A stretch of 64,000 bases of DNA from Symsagittifera roscoffensis (GCF_963678635.1 NC_087066.1:65261277-65325276); one strand, 5' to 3'; positions 1 to 10,754 are shown, counted from the first letter of the stretch. Program-made: numbers and translations. The notes: generated by a model from the sequence alone, not told the origin.

Positions 1-1550
1 CAAATTATGCACACTGACACTTTTTATGGCGCGGGACTAAAATCAATTTTGTCAAAACAGAGATATGATAAAACCAAGTAAGAATTTTACTTAAGGCCTT
101 AAAAAATCTATTTCAGATCTAAACGGTTGTTTTCCTCGATTATTTCTGGTTTGTTCAGATCAGAAAAAAATCAATATCCGATCGCTTATCATTTTCTGAA
201 TTAAGTTTTTTTCTGAACATATTTCTTGTTTAAAAGTTGTCAACCCTCAACAAAAAGCACAAAACAACCAGGATAGCCGGTTGCTGTTCAAGTAGCACAG
301 AATACTCCGACCATAATCATAAAAAACACCTTAAAGCTTTTTCATGTTTTTTTTTCTTTCAAACTAGTGTTGTTTTTTGAGTCGTGTGATAAAAGGATCT
401 GCAAATTTTTAAAAATCGTTCGAATTACGACTGAAAGGGCTTCAATATGATATATCACTCGAACCATTCCGATAATTATTTGCGGTACCTGGTGGAGAAC
501 AAAAAAAAATAAAATACACTCGAACATAAATTTCCTCCCGATGTTCAATGGTCGGTACAATAATTATATGAAGAATCTTTCAAAAAAATTAAACACAATA
601 ATAAAATCATGATAAATCATGATATGATTAATCAAGATAATAAATAACTATTAATAAGAAATGAGTAAAAACAGGAAAAATTTTTTCCTCACTCGAAATT
701 GGACTAAAAATCAAAAATGCGGTATAACTGTTGGAAAAATCGACCCATTCCGATGACTATTTGTGGTACATCATTTTGCGTGGAAAACAAAAACAAAGAA
801 AAAACAAGGATAGCCGGTTACTGTGCATGTAGCACAAAATGTTCCGATCATAATTTTAAAAAACACAAAAAAAAATTCAAAGTGTTGTCGATTTTTTTTC
901 GGCGTCATACTGAGTCATAGGGAGATAACTAAACTGAAAAACAGTTTTGTAGAAAAATTACTTGAAGAACGACAAGAAGAACCAATGAAACTTTTTTTTC
1001 AAGTTCTGATTTGAACAAGATACTGAAATGCTCAAAATAAACTATCGTTACTCAAGACGACTAATTTTTTTCGTTTGAATTAAGTTTTTGCACGCTCTTG
1101 AACAATTAAAATAAGAATGCTCGCTGCTTTTTTCGCTCAAAATAAGAGAAAAACTCAAAAATTTCAAACTGGTTTCCTCGACACTGGGAAAGTTATTTTG
1201 AAAATTTTTTAAGTGGTTCAAATCACGACTGTAAGGACTTCAAAATGAAATACCACTCAACCCAGTCCGATGATTATTTATGGTACTTGATTTTGCGTGG
1301 AAAACAGAAAGAAAAAAACTAAAAAAGACGCGAACACAAAATTCCTCCCCATTTGTAATGGTGGTAACAAAAAAAAACACACGCGAATACAAAATTCCTC
1401 CACAATTTTCAAATTGTCCGGAAAATAACAACCAAAATTTTCAGTGGATTGCCCCTTGGGTAGTTTTTTTAAATAAGTTTAAACTCACGCCAACAATCTT
1501 ACATCCTGGGAGAACACAATTGGACGTACTGGTCTGTTCAACGTAGTCTC
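1..1550. repeat. Dispersed repeat family A, several decayed copies
   Basis: No gene is seen. A motif containing GGATAGCCGGTTRCTGT followed by AGCACA and CCGACCAT/CCGATCAT occurs at about 266-320 and 800-856. A second shared block, with paired bases such as GATGATTATTTATGGTAC and then GCGTGGAAAAC, occurs near 430-500, 740-790 and 1225-1310. The same blocks appear in reverse complement inside each unit of the tandem array (about 28480-29077, 35262-35860 and 40870-41423). The family is therefore dispersed and present in both orientations. Short frames such as 1280-1546 fall inside it and are not credible genes. No termini or target duplications were found. Confidence 0.6.
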
Positions 1551-4250
1551 ATTGCGAAAATTTTTGTTATATATTTTTGATCTTGGGAAAAAGAAGTGTC
1601 TCGACAATTAGACCTGAAATAAGTTGACTATTTGCAATTGTATATATTTATAATTTTCAACTTAAAAACGAAAAAAAAAGAACTTTTGCCAGAAAAAAGT
1701 CCATAAAATAGGCCCGACTAACTAATCGAAATATTTTTTTAGAAGCGTTCTGTTATCTAAAATGTAGCTCTCTAGAAACATTCGATAAAACAACCTGATT
1801 TGCTGGGACGAAAAACTCTTGATTTTTCATTGAAAAATTGGATGATTATAATTTAAGCTAATGTTCAATTTGAGCCTAACAAAACTGACTCAATTGAATA
1901 TGCTTTGTATGCTTGTTAGTGATTTTCTTGCTATAATGCGTAACTCTAGTGGTTTGCTCGCTCCGCCATCTATAACAAGCTTGTTCAAAAATCAAATAGG
2001 GCTTTCATATCTGAGTTTTTTTACCCTGTTTTTAGACCCTGATTAAACTTCCAATAACAAATAAAGCTACTGAGCAAAACACTTGTTTCTAATTCTTTGA
2101 ATTTGAATTGATTAATAAGTACGTGCTCTTGAGATATTTCTGAACACTCTCCTTACATTTTGATTGAGAAAAATTGCATTCTTCTTAGGATGCGTAAGGC
2201 TTAACACTAAATTGTAATATAGGTTGCACGACAGTTTTGTTATTTGTTACAAGGAGCTTTGTCGAGGGTGCTTCGTATGTTTTACCGAGATGATCAATCA
2301 GTTCAACAAAACTCAGCTGCTAATCTGTTTGAAATCCAAGATATCCAAAAAAGTATTCAGCTCAATTGGCTAATAACTACAACTTTGAAAAAAAATGTCT
2401 AGTTGAAATCAATTTTTGCAAATTGCTGAATGCTCAACTTGATTTAACTTCCAATTTAAATTAAAAGCGCTTAGAAGTAAAACAAAGCGTGCTATTTAAT
2501 TTTTTTTAAACGTAAAAACACGTTAAATAGATAACTTGGAACTTAACATAGAGTGTGGAGGCAAAAAACTTCCACAAATCTGAAAAAAATTAAAACTCTG
2601 AAAATTAAGAAAAAATCAAACTCTGAGTAAAAGTCTGAACAAAGAAAAACAAATAAAAAATTTTGTTTTCGAAAAATTTAACCCACAAAAATTCTATTCC
2701 CAACGAGAGCCGAGAAAGACAAAACAGATAATAAGGTCTCAAGAGCTTACTGGGTTAAATCCAAGAGAAGAACAATAAAAGAGCATCAAAAAGTGAGATA
2801 AATTAGCAGAATAGGAGAAGGTAAAAAGAACGAAAAAGTAAAAGAAAAATAACTATTCAAAACACATTTTTATTGAACCTGTTCAAAAAAAATTACGTCT
2901 AATTAACAGTTTTTTTCGCCGTCCTTCGCGCAGCGACAAAGTGCCAAAATTTATCGCCAGTTTCATAGATCTTGATTTTTATTGAGGAATGTGTTTTAGG
3001 TTTGTGTTTCATGACTTTTGGTTCTTCAAATATTTATTCAGGTAAAGATTGTGATTCAATAATCATGGTAGGTTTGATGCAGATCACCTCATGTCGTTAT
3101 CTAACCTCTCAAGCTTTAGAACAAAAAAATTTATTGAAAAAAGTTTAAGAGCAATACTGAATTAACTTATATAAAATAATTCTTCTTCGTCTGAAAAAAC
3201 ACTAGTCATGAGAGCAAAATAAATTTTTCGATCATCGTTCTGCCTTTTGACGAAAGTGACGGATGTTTTTGTTAGGTGAAGAATATATCTTCAGGCAAGT
3301 TCAGAACTATTAACAAGAAAGAATTGACGGGACATTTTATACCGTCTAAAAGAAAAAGATGTTTTGATCTTACAAACTAAAATCTCGCCTAACCTGCAAC
3401 TTTTTTTTCTAAATAAAGGTCTGTGTTAAGTTTTAAAATTTAATTTTCGCTTTTTTGTCTTTTTTGCTTATACTGCCCTGTTTTACTATACTTTTGTGCT
3501 CTTTTTGCTTATACTACCTCAGATACGTAATTGAGGCTGAATTTTTCATCCAGATTTGTGCGAACCCGAACTTAATTGCAATGCTTTTATATGGTACGTT
3601 CAAAAATAATTTGTCAAAAAAACGGACAATAGTTTTCAAATAAAAAAGTTTCTGAGCAAGAAACTTTTGCTCATAAAAAAAATTGTAGTTTTTGTTTTAG
3701 TTTGAGTGCAAATAAAAAAAATTTCAGATAAATGTTCTGGTAATACTGGTTATCTGGGAGATTCTTTTCTTCAACCAGTAGATTTTCTGATTTTAGAAAG
3801 TCAGTGGTTTTTGGTTTTGGCCAAAACACCAAAAATATTTAGCGAAACTCGGAAAAAGGATATTTTTTTTGATGAAAAAAATGCAGTTCATTCAATTTTC
3901 ATGTATGAGAAATTGTTTATCAGAAACTTCATAAATTTTTTGTACGTATAGAATATGTAAAATTGTACGACAAGAAATTTTTAACGAAAAAATATGATTA
4001 GAAGTGTTGGTAAAATCGAATATTTCAACAAATAAGTATAACGTGCCAAACTTGTAGTTTTTGGTCATTTTATAAGGAGGTTTAAGCCCAAAAAACTACC
4101 TTTAAAATAAACTCAATATTATTCCAATCTAAGGAAAGAACTTAAAAAGTGCGATTTCAATTAAAAAATTCTAATAACTATTCACAAACTGTTGAAATTA
4201 GTTTGATGAATTTTTGCAACTAAACTCCTGTTACCATAGTAGCTTTGCTT
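1551..4250. other. AT-rich non-coding stretch
   Basis: No supported gene. Open frames are short, low in complexity and lack convincing splice context. Poly-A and poly-T runs are frequent. A run of nine G residues sits at about 4253-4261, next to the exon that follows. Confidence 0.5.
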
Positions 4251-4313
4251 ATGGGGGGGGGGATAGTTAACAAAATCGCACATAATAAGTTGTTTATTCA
4301 GCCTTGAACTCAC

Positions 4314-4464
4314 CGAATGACAGAGTGAGACCAATGGCGGCAGATGTGGTCTGCAGAAGGGACACTTGTTTGGTCACTCTGGTATGGTAGGGGTGGAAGA
4401 GGGAGGCTGCCAACACACTGGCCGAGTCCCCCGAACAGGAGAGGAACCAGTCTCGGTCTCGCAC
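4314..4464 (-). CDS. Exon 2 of a minus-strand membrane-protein gene (partial)
   Basis: This 151-nt internal exon is read on the minus strand. It is preceded by a strong acceptor (a T/C-rich tract ending TTTCAG at 4465) and followed by a consensus donor, GGTGAGT at 4314-4308. Starting at GTG CGA in phase 0 it reads VRDRDWFLSCSGDSASVLAA and on to AIGLTLSF, about 50 codons, leaving in phase 1. Its phase matches the exon at 5868-6110 exactly, so the two are inferred to be consecutive. The exon is markedly GC-richer than its surroundings, as expected of real coding DNA. I do not recognise the domain. The next exon should lie at lower coordinates, but none was identified in 1-4300. Confidence 0.6.
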
Positions 4465-4639
4465 CTGAAACAGAAGATACAATTAAAATATTGGGTAGCT
4501 TGAGGATCTTTTGGCGTTTGGTTCTTGACGCATTCAACCCTCCATTCTCTGCTTTTATCTTCAAGTAGCCTTCGCGTTGGCTGAATAACGCAATTTTACA
4601 TTCTTTACTTGTCTTTGTGGTCTAATAATTAAGCGCAGT

Positions 4640-4835
4640 GTCAAAAAATACCATTTTTTTGGGCGCAGTTTAAATTTTTTATTATGTATCGGGGAACGCA
4701 AGTCGAACAAGGGAGATTATCCTGCAAGATCTTGCAAGACAACCTCCATTTTGCAAGATAGCAAGATAACCCTAGTTTGCAAGAACCTTGCAGGATCTTG
4801 CAAGATAATTTTCCCTGATCGACTAGGGAACGCCA
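4640..4835. repeat. TTGCAAGATCTTGCAAG palindromic cluster
   Basis: Between about 4720 and 4808 the words GCAAGATCTTGCAAGA, TTTGCAAGATAGCAAGATAA, TTTGCAAGAACCTTGCAGG and ATCTTGCAAGATAA follow one another in both orientations. This makes a compact cluster of overlapping palindromes inside intron 1 of the minus-strand gene. The function is unknown. Confidence 0.6.
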
Positions 4836-4949
4836 ATAAGTCTTCGCCAATCGCAATGTTACTTATTCAATTAACACGCAAATGGTTTCAAACACCATAG
4901 TCTAATAGTAAAACCTCACCCAGCCCCTTCCTAACTTTTTGGGATCAAC

Positions 4950-5139
4950 TTAACAATCTCTTCCCCCCCTCCCCCCTATTGTACCTACTAAAGAATGTCT
5001 CTTGAAAGGGGGGAGATTGTCAAGCAGATCCCTGGGGATCTACTTAACAATCTCCCCCTCCCCCCTATTGTACCTACTAAAGAATCTCACCCCCCCCCCC
5101 CCACCCTTTCTTGAAAGGGGGGATTGTTAAGTAGATCCC
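4950..5139. mobile_element. Two head-to-tail foldback (MITE-like) units
   Basis: Each unit starts GGGATCWACTTAACAATCTC followed by a C-rich tract and CCTATTGTACCTACTAAAGAAT. It ends with the inverted partner, a G-rich tract and then ATTGTYAAGYAGATCCC. The two units abut at about 5032, and the pair is flanked on both sides by TTTTT, which could be a short target duplication or chance. Each unit would fold into a hairpin with a roughly 18-bp stem extended by C/G runs. No coding capacity. The element lies inside intron 1 of the minus-strand gene. Confidence 0.7.
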
Positions 5140-5323
5140 TTTTTGGTAATTTAACTTGTAATTTTGTGCTTTGCAGCTCATTAGAGTCCTCAACTGTTCA
5201 ATGGAGAAGAATATACGGTAAGTCACTTATGAGAAGGAGGGGTGTTGTAGTTTGATCCGCTCATCACTTTAATAAATTTAATTCATATCATATCGCTTAT
5301 GCAATTTATGCAATGAATACTGT

Positions 5324-5753
5324 GGAGGCGGAGCAATAAGCAGAATGGTCCAAGTGCAGAATGGGTCCAACAGCAGAAAAACAGAAAAATATTGACTTAT
5401 ATTGGTTTATACGGGCTAATTGATAAATCAATTATTAGAATCGTCAAAAAATACCAAGAAGACGAATAAATTATGCATGAATTGACTAATTTCATTAAGT
5501 TATTTGATAAAAATTTCAAAAATTTTCAAAAATTATTAAAAGTTATTTGATAAAAATTTCAAAAAGTTTCAAAAATTTCTTGATTAAATTGCCTAAATTA
5601 AGCATAAAATGTTCATTGCTTTGCTATTATTGACATTTCTGATTATTATTTTACCGATTAGCCACACCGAGCTTGTAGAAATAGATAATTTTCTATTTTT
5701 CTGCTCTTGGACCCATTCTGCTCTTAGACCATTCGGCTTATTGACTGGCCACC
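5324..5753. mobile_element. Mutator-like MITE with 9-bp target duplication
   Basis: A 430-bp element has imperfect terminal inverted repeats: left end GGAGGCGGAGCAATAAGC, then GAATGGTCCAAG; right end, read inward on the other strand, GGTGGCCAGTCAATAAGC, then GAATGGTCTAAG. Similarity continues through AGCAGAATGGGTCCAA into about 60 bp of each arm. It is flanked directly by GAATACTGT on the left (5315-5323) and the right (5754-5762). Nine-bp target duplications are characteristic of Mutator-like transposases, so this is inferred to be a non-autonomous MULE. The interior is AT-rich with a small internal repeat and no ORF. It sits within intron 1 of the minus-strand gene. Confidence 0.8.
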
Positions 5754-5867
5754 GAATACTGTATTCAAGTTGATAATTTGCCTCCTCGTTGAATTGTCTC
5801 CAACCCCCACGCGGGAATGGTGCATGTCGCAATTACTTCAAAAACGTTCATTAAGCGAAAGACTTAC

Positions 5868-6110
5868 CCTACTGCTATTTGAATACTCTGTCGAAAGTTC
5901 CGACGTAGCCAGAAAGGCATCGTAACAACCCTTCAATTCCTCTTTGAAGTCCCCCACGATAGTGTTGTAATCTGCCCTCTCAGAGGTGACTTTGCCCTCC
6001 CCTCCATAAATGGTAAACAGAAGAAGGGACCCGACTAGAAGGTAGATTAGAAGGGCGATAAAAACAGAAAGTGTGGCTATTTTGAGACACTTTTCACGCT
6101 TGTATTCCAT
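5868..6110 (-). CDS. Exon 1 of a minus-strand membrane-protein gene, faintly K2P-channel-like
   Basis: The ATG at 6110 opens 81 codons and ends exactly in phase 0 at a donor, AGG|GTAAGTC (GT at 5867-5866). Residues 1-10 are basic (MEYKREKCLK). Residues about 11-33 form one hydrophobic membrane segment (IATLSVFIALLIYLLVGSLL). The rest is a polar, acidic stretch with one Cys and NSS near the end. A short basic N-terminus, a first helix with YLLVG, and then a long polar loop recall the start of two-pore-domain potassium channels. No pore signature (TIGYG type) is present, however, and the next exon does not supply one, so the family call is weak. The gene model itself is well supported by start, phase and splice sites. 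Confidence 0.6.
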
Positions 6111-6329
6111 TTATGGTCAGTTGTATGAAGATTTTGCTGGTAAAAAGAAGCTAAGATTTCACTATTTTAGAATAAAACCCACAAATGTTATGTAAGCTAC
6201 GCGCTAGCTACGTGAGTGGTTTCAATTATAAGTATTTTCTAATGATCGGACGCGTAGAAATTTCGGACTTTTTCATCAACTCTCAGTCGTATTCTGGATG
6301 CAATAACGTTGCTCTTTATAGTAAGCATT

Positions 6330-6594
6330 TCATGACCTTTTTAACACCAAATGTGGGTTGTTTCTGAAGGAAATCGATTGATGACATTTAGTAATCCCTC
6401 CTTCAGGAGAATCTTCCTTCTTTTTTGCAGACAATATTGATTCTATCTTTTCCGTTATCAGAGGAGAGATTATTGCTTGGTTCCACATATGCACGAGTCG
6501 AAAGCCATTGTTTCTGACTTTTCTTGGAATTTTTAAAGACACATCCTCAGTCAAATAAGGACCTCTCTTGCTTTTTAGTGTCTTCAAATTGAAC
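6330..6594 (-). CDS. Possible terminal coding exon of another minus-strand gene
   Basis: Read on the minus strand, an acceptor CTTTGTTTAG ends at 6595. It opens a frame of about 87 codons beginning RFNLKTLKSKRGPYLTEDVS and ending HLVLKRS before TGA (6332-6330). The composition is protein-like (charged and hydrophobic residues alternate, with VHMWNQAIISPL in the middle) and the frame is longer than chance frames nearby. It ends about 220 bp before the ATG at 6110, so two genes on one strand would be closely spaced. I do not recognise the family, and no upstream exon was found in 6600-8000. An unrelated chance frame remains possible. Confidence 0.35.
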
Positions 6595-6599
6595 CTAAA

Positions 6600-8075
6600 C
6601 AAAGATTTGAAAGAGTTTGGACTTAGTCAGCTATCTAAACTGACAACTTGACTCAAGTCAAGCTCGTCAAACTGGGTTAAAGTTCCATAAAGGTGACGTC
6701 GAAGTCTTTTCAAATTTGTTAGTCACTTCAAAATGCGACCAAAGACAAATAGGCAAGTTTGAAGGCAAACGAAATCACGAAAGTTTCCCAATTTAGAATA
6801 GTCAAGTTTACCAACTTTAGTTTTAATGAACGCCTGAATATATTATGAGGGGTTTATGCATTTTCTAAATTTCAGGAAACTGTATTTGTGCATACCAAAC
6901 AAAACTCAGTGCCTTGGTTAGATTTAAAGTTGTTTACCGATTTCAATTAATTTGGTATACTACCCAATTTTCCGTTGGTTCAACACGTTTTATCAAAAAA
7001 ACGGATATTGATCTAGTTTAATAGGCGAGCAAGCAAACTGTTTGAGTTTGTAATTAAAGAGTTAAGGGTTTAAACAGTTCGGCGACAATAAGACCGAATG
7101 CATCAAAGAATTGGGCAACCCAATTTGATAACTGTTATCTTTTAACTCAACAAAACCGTAATTGTTATATTCTAAGCGGCCACGCTATGAAAACAGCTTA
7201 AGACGTCTGGTAATCATTGAAAGGTTATTGACACCACTCACCAAAATGTCAAAAATGATTCGAAGTTCACAAAGTTTCTGATGGACAAGCTGCTTCTCTA
7301 ATCAAATTATATCAAATTAATCGGTCTTATTCTTAAAATGACTCCTATCCAATTTGAATTCAGATTTAATTCCCAAAAATTTTCTGGATTGGATATAAAT
7401 AAAACAGGACACAAAGGTGCCAAAAAGGTTTGAGAAAAAGATTTAAACAAAATCAAATAAATCTAACCTTTGCTATAAGCCTAGTTTTGACTGTTTGTAG
7501 TTTCAGAGAAGAAAGAAGAATAAAGATAAATGCGCGAAAAAGAATAAAATAAAAAATTGTAGACTTAAAATACAATTTTGTAGACTTAATACGTGGCGGC
7601 AGCGTCTCAGATACTTGTGATAAAAGTCGGCCAATAGAATTGAGCCAGAAATAATTCTGTTCTTCTTATAATTTTCGTACTATTTTCTTACCAACTGTTT
7701 TCATGTACCATGAAGCAATTTAAAACAATGTGCAAAATAGTAAACATGATTAACGAATGTTGTGCATTGTAACTATAAGAGTGGATTTGACAGGAAGGAA
7801 ATGTTTGCGAATGACTAATTAAGGTCTACTCGGAAACAATTCATACCAAACATCATCGCCCAATAAAGACATGCTTTTGTCTTCATTGACACTGTGAGGC
7901 TGATCAACTAAACACTGAAGTACTAACTCGAGCAAACTGGCAAGCAGCAGCAAAGAATGTACTATACAAACGCATAATTAATTTTCTTGAAAAAACTATT
8001 ATTGCGAAACTTTTCACAAAAAATCTCTATTTTTTCGAATTCTTTTCAAAAAACTATTTCTTTTCATAAAATCTA
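6600..8075. other. Non-coding interval
   Basis: No gene or clear repeat was recognised. The sequence is AT-rich with short unsupported frames. It would be the place to look for upstream exons of the 6330-6594 candidate. Confidence 0.4.
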
Positions 8076-8590
8076 TTGTTCCGACTTTCGATACGAAAGT
8101 AACGGAATAATTGTTCTCGGGGTGTGTTTTTTTTTCTTCAGACAAATTTCGACTTTTTAACTTGCCATTTTTGACGGAGTTTTTTATATCATTCGAAAGG
8201 TATTGTTGTCCTGAGCTCAAATTTGAAAAGACTTTTCACCTGTTATCATTTTTCGTAAAGTTATGGGGGTTTAAAGATTGCCATTTTGGCCAATTTGGGA
8301 CAATTAACGCGCAATATATTTCGCGCTATTAACGCGTAAGCTGAGAGTTAATCCGTCTTAAAATCGTTCCAAATTGGTTGAAAGAAGCTTATTTGCCATA
8401 ATTGATTTGTTACAAGGAGCTAAATCTATCCTTTTCTACTTAATATGGCGTGTGGGGTGATGATTTTCATTAAAATATTTCAAATTTAAGAATTTTTTTT
8501 TTGAAATTTATTTTGATGTTATTACTGCTCCATAAAACCTTAAAAGGCAGTCGGAACATTCAGGGCTTCGCCCTGATACGAGCAGTCTTG
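8076..8590 (+). repeat. Repeat family B, copy 1 (left arm of an inverted pair)
   Basis: The copy runs from TTCCGACTTTCGATACGAAAGT to TTCAGGGCTTCGCCCTGATACGAGCAGT. Landmarks inside it are TTAACGCGCAATATATTTCGCGCTATTAACGCG and a 17-bp palindrome, TCAGGGCTTCGCCCTGA, at 8560-8576. The same landmarks in the same order occur at 8757-9091 and 11205-11732, both inverted, and in a decayed copy at about 13890-14300. About 515-530 bp appears to be full length. No coding potential. It behaves like a non-autonomous DNA element; a target duplication was not identified. Confidence 0.7.
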
Positions 8591-8756
8591 TTTTACTTTA
8601 GTTTCAGTACTCTGATAGAGTTTTTGAAAAGAAAAAAAATTTAACGGAGAAAAGAAAACTTGCTGATCGTAAACTTTATACACAACTAATTTGAAAGTAA
8701 TTGCTTAACAATGCACCACTCAATTCAACGCTGTAAGTTAAATGAACCAAATAAAC

Positions 8757-9091
8757 AAGACTGCTCGTATCAGGGCGAAGCCCTGAATGTTCCGACAGCC
8801 TTTTAAGGTCTAACATGAAAAAGTTAAATGTAAAAAAAAAAAAGATTTTTTCTAAAGTTTGAGATTTTTTGTAAAAAATCATCCCCCCGCACGCCTTAAG
8901 ATACAAAGTGACAGATTTCGCTCCTAGTAGCAAATCAATTATGGCAAACAAGCTTTCTTCAACCCATTTGAAACGATTTCTAAGACGGAATAAATTTCCG
9001 CTTACGCGTTAATAGCGCGAAATAAATGGAGCGTTAATTGTCCCAAGTTGGCCAAAATGGCAATCTTTAAACCCCCATAACTTTACGAAAA
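8757..9091 (-). repeat. Repeat family B, copy 2 (truncated, inverted right arm)
   Basis: This is the reverse complement of 8256-8590, starting at ACTGCTCGTATCAGGGCGAAG. It is cut at the TTTACGAAAAA position, where GC-rich satellite C begins. With copy 1 it forms a large inverted repeat: arms of about 335 bp around a spacer of about 166 bp (8591-8756). The RNA or single-stranded DNA could form a long hairpin. Confidence 0.7.
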
Positions 9092-9111
9092 ATTGATTGA
9101 CCCTTCAAATT

Positions 9112-9912
9112 GTATAAAGGCGCCTTTAGCGCCAATATATACTAATTTTGAGGGAGAGTGCGCGCCAAAAAAAACGCGATTTTTTGTCAACATTTTCCAA
9201 AAAGTGGCCAAAAACGGCTTTTTTGACCTGTTTTTTTTTCAGAAATTTACCTGCGGCGCAGAAAATTTGGCCAAAACAGCGTCTTTTTAGTGCTTTAGGA
9301 GAGCTCGGAAAATCAATTTGGTCTACCTAAAAAAAAGGTCAAATTTTTCGAAAATTTTTTGAAAATCCGCCCCACCCCCCTCGACAAAATCCTAGATTCT
9401 CCCCTAATTCGACCCCCTGTCAACCCAAAGGGTCCTCCTTTTACTATTTTGAGATATCCATTTTTGGTGACGGACCCTGAAATTTTTCCAAAGGCGCCTT
9501 TGGCGCCAATATATACGAAATTTAAGGCGGGAGCGCGCGCCGAAAAAATGCAATTTTTTGGTCAACCTTTTCCAAAAAAAAGCCTAAATACGCTTTTTCG
9601 GCCGGCTTTTTCAAAATTTAGCCTCCGGCGCAGAAATTTTGGCCACAACAGGGTCTTTGTAGAGCTTTGGGAGAGCTCAGAAAATCAATTTGGTCAACCT
9701 TTTCCAAAAAAAAGCCTAAATACGCTTTTTCGGCCGGCTTTTTCAAAATTTAGCCTCCGGCGCAGAAATTTTGGCCACAACAGGGTCTTTGTAGAGCTTT
9801 GGGAGAGCTCAGAAAATCAATTTGGTCGACCTATAAAAAAGGCCAAAAATTTCGAAATTTTCTTAAAAATCCGCCCCCTCCCCCCTCGAGAAAATCCTAG
9901 ATACGCCCCTAG
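9112..9912. repeat. Satellite family C (about 375-bp units) with an internal 132-bp tandem duplication
   Basis: Two units start at GGCGCCTTTRGCGCCAATATATAC (about 9119 and 9493, 374 bp apart). They share TTTGGTCAACCTTTTCCAAA, CGGCGCAGAAATTTTGGCC, AGAGCTCGGAAAATC and CCGCCCC/CCCCCCTCGA. In unit 2 a 132-bp stretch is repeated exactly in tandem (GTCAACC at 9561 and 9693). A diverged copy lies at 23960-24235. The 189-codon frame at 9359-9928 arises because 132 is a multiple of three in a GC-rich repeat; it shows no domain and is not called as a gene. Confidence 0.75.
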
Positions 9913-9929
9913 TCTAAGTGTAGTCTGAC

Positions 9930-10450
9930 AACCGAATTTTTTCCATTCGGTTTTTATCGAATTTCAGAATCTGGTTAATGAAGTAAAAAGTATACCGGCA
10001 GTCCAAACCTTCAACAGAAAAATATTTGTCAAAACAATAACTCATTTTCAGTTCGATCATTGGCTCTTCTAGCGCTAAACAAGGCAATTTTGATCAATGA
10101 TGGCTGTACTAATGATATATAGGGCAAGTGATTAAGAGGTAGATCTTTGCTTTCATTTAAACCGCTTAATTAAATCTTCAACACTTTCACGGCTATTTTT
10201 GAAAGAAGCATAGAAAACAAAGGGATCTGGTTTTATGAAGGAGTATGCAGGAAGAAGTTAAGAAGAGGAGATGACCTTAGAACTAACGTCTCGCTGTTTG
10301 TTTGCTTTGTTTTAACTTACAGTTCTTAAAACATAGATTTAAGAGTGCGCACTTAGTTTTGCCTTAAATAAACTTTGATATCAAAGTGATCTCAATGCTA
10401 TCCGAGAACCTTTGAACTTGAACACAATAAAAACACTGGTGATATCACTA
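9930..10450. other. Non-coding interval before the hAT-type MITE
   Basis: Nothing beyond AT-rich sequence was recognised. There is a small palindrome, AACTTTGATATCAAAGT, at about 10373-10388. Confidence 0.4.
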
Positions 10451-10458
10451 GTTGCGAT

Positions 10459-10754
10459 TAGTGTTGCAACAAATGTTCAAATCAAGAGTCCGAAATTTGC
10501 ATGTCAACATGCTCCCCAGATAACAAACTGCGTTTTTTTTGTTACCACATCACCAGCTGTACTAAAAACACGCTCTGATGGTGTGCTCGATCCTTTTCAA
10601 ACAAATAACAGAGCAGCATGCGTGAATTTACAATTATTCACACTCACACAACAACTTTGTTCTAGAATAGTCTTTGTTCGAATGATGAAAATAGCATTCG
10701 AATGTCGATCTCGCGAATGAACGTTCGAATGTTCGAATTTTTGTTGCAACACTA
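10459..10754. mobile_element. hAT-type MITE with 8-bp target duplication
   Basis: This 296-bp element begins TAGTGTTGCAACAAA and ends with the inverted partner TTTGTTGCAACACTA. The 15-bp ends match the TAGNG start known for hAT elements. GTTGCGAT flanks it directly at 10451-10458 and 10755-10762, an 8-bp target duplication, which is diagnostic for hAT transposases. Subterminal TTCGAA words are repeated near the right end (ATTCGAATGT, GTTCGAATGTTCGAATT). The 102-codon frame that spans it crosses the terminus and is not a gene. The perfect target duplication suggests a fairly young insertion. Confidence 0.88.

Noticed and set aside
4310-4568. Alternative frames over exon 2 (84-codon minus frame, 74-codon plus frame)
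   Set aside because: Only the frame starting at GTG CGA matches both splice sites and the phase-0 junction with exon 1.
9359-9928. 189-codon ORF as a protein gene
   Set aside because: It is a translation of satellite C and stays open because its tandem unit is 132 bp; no domain, and related copies at 9093-9330 and 23985-24233 do not keep the frame.
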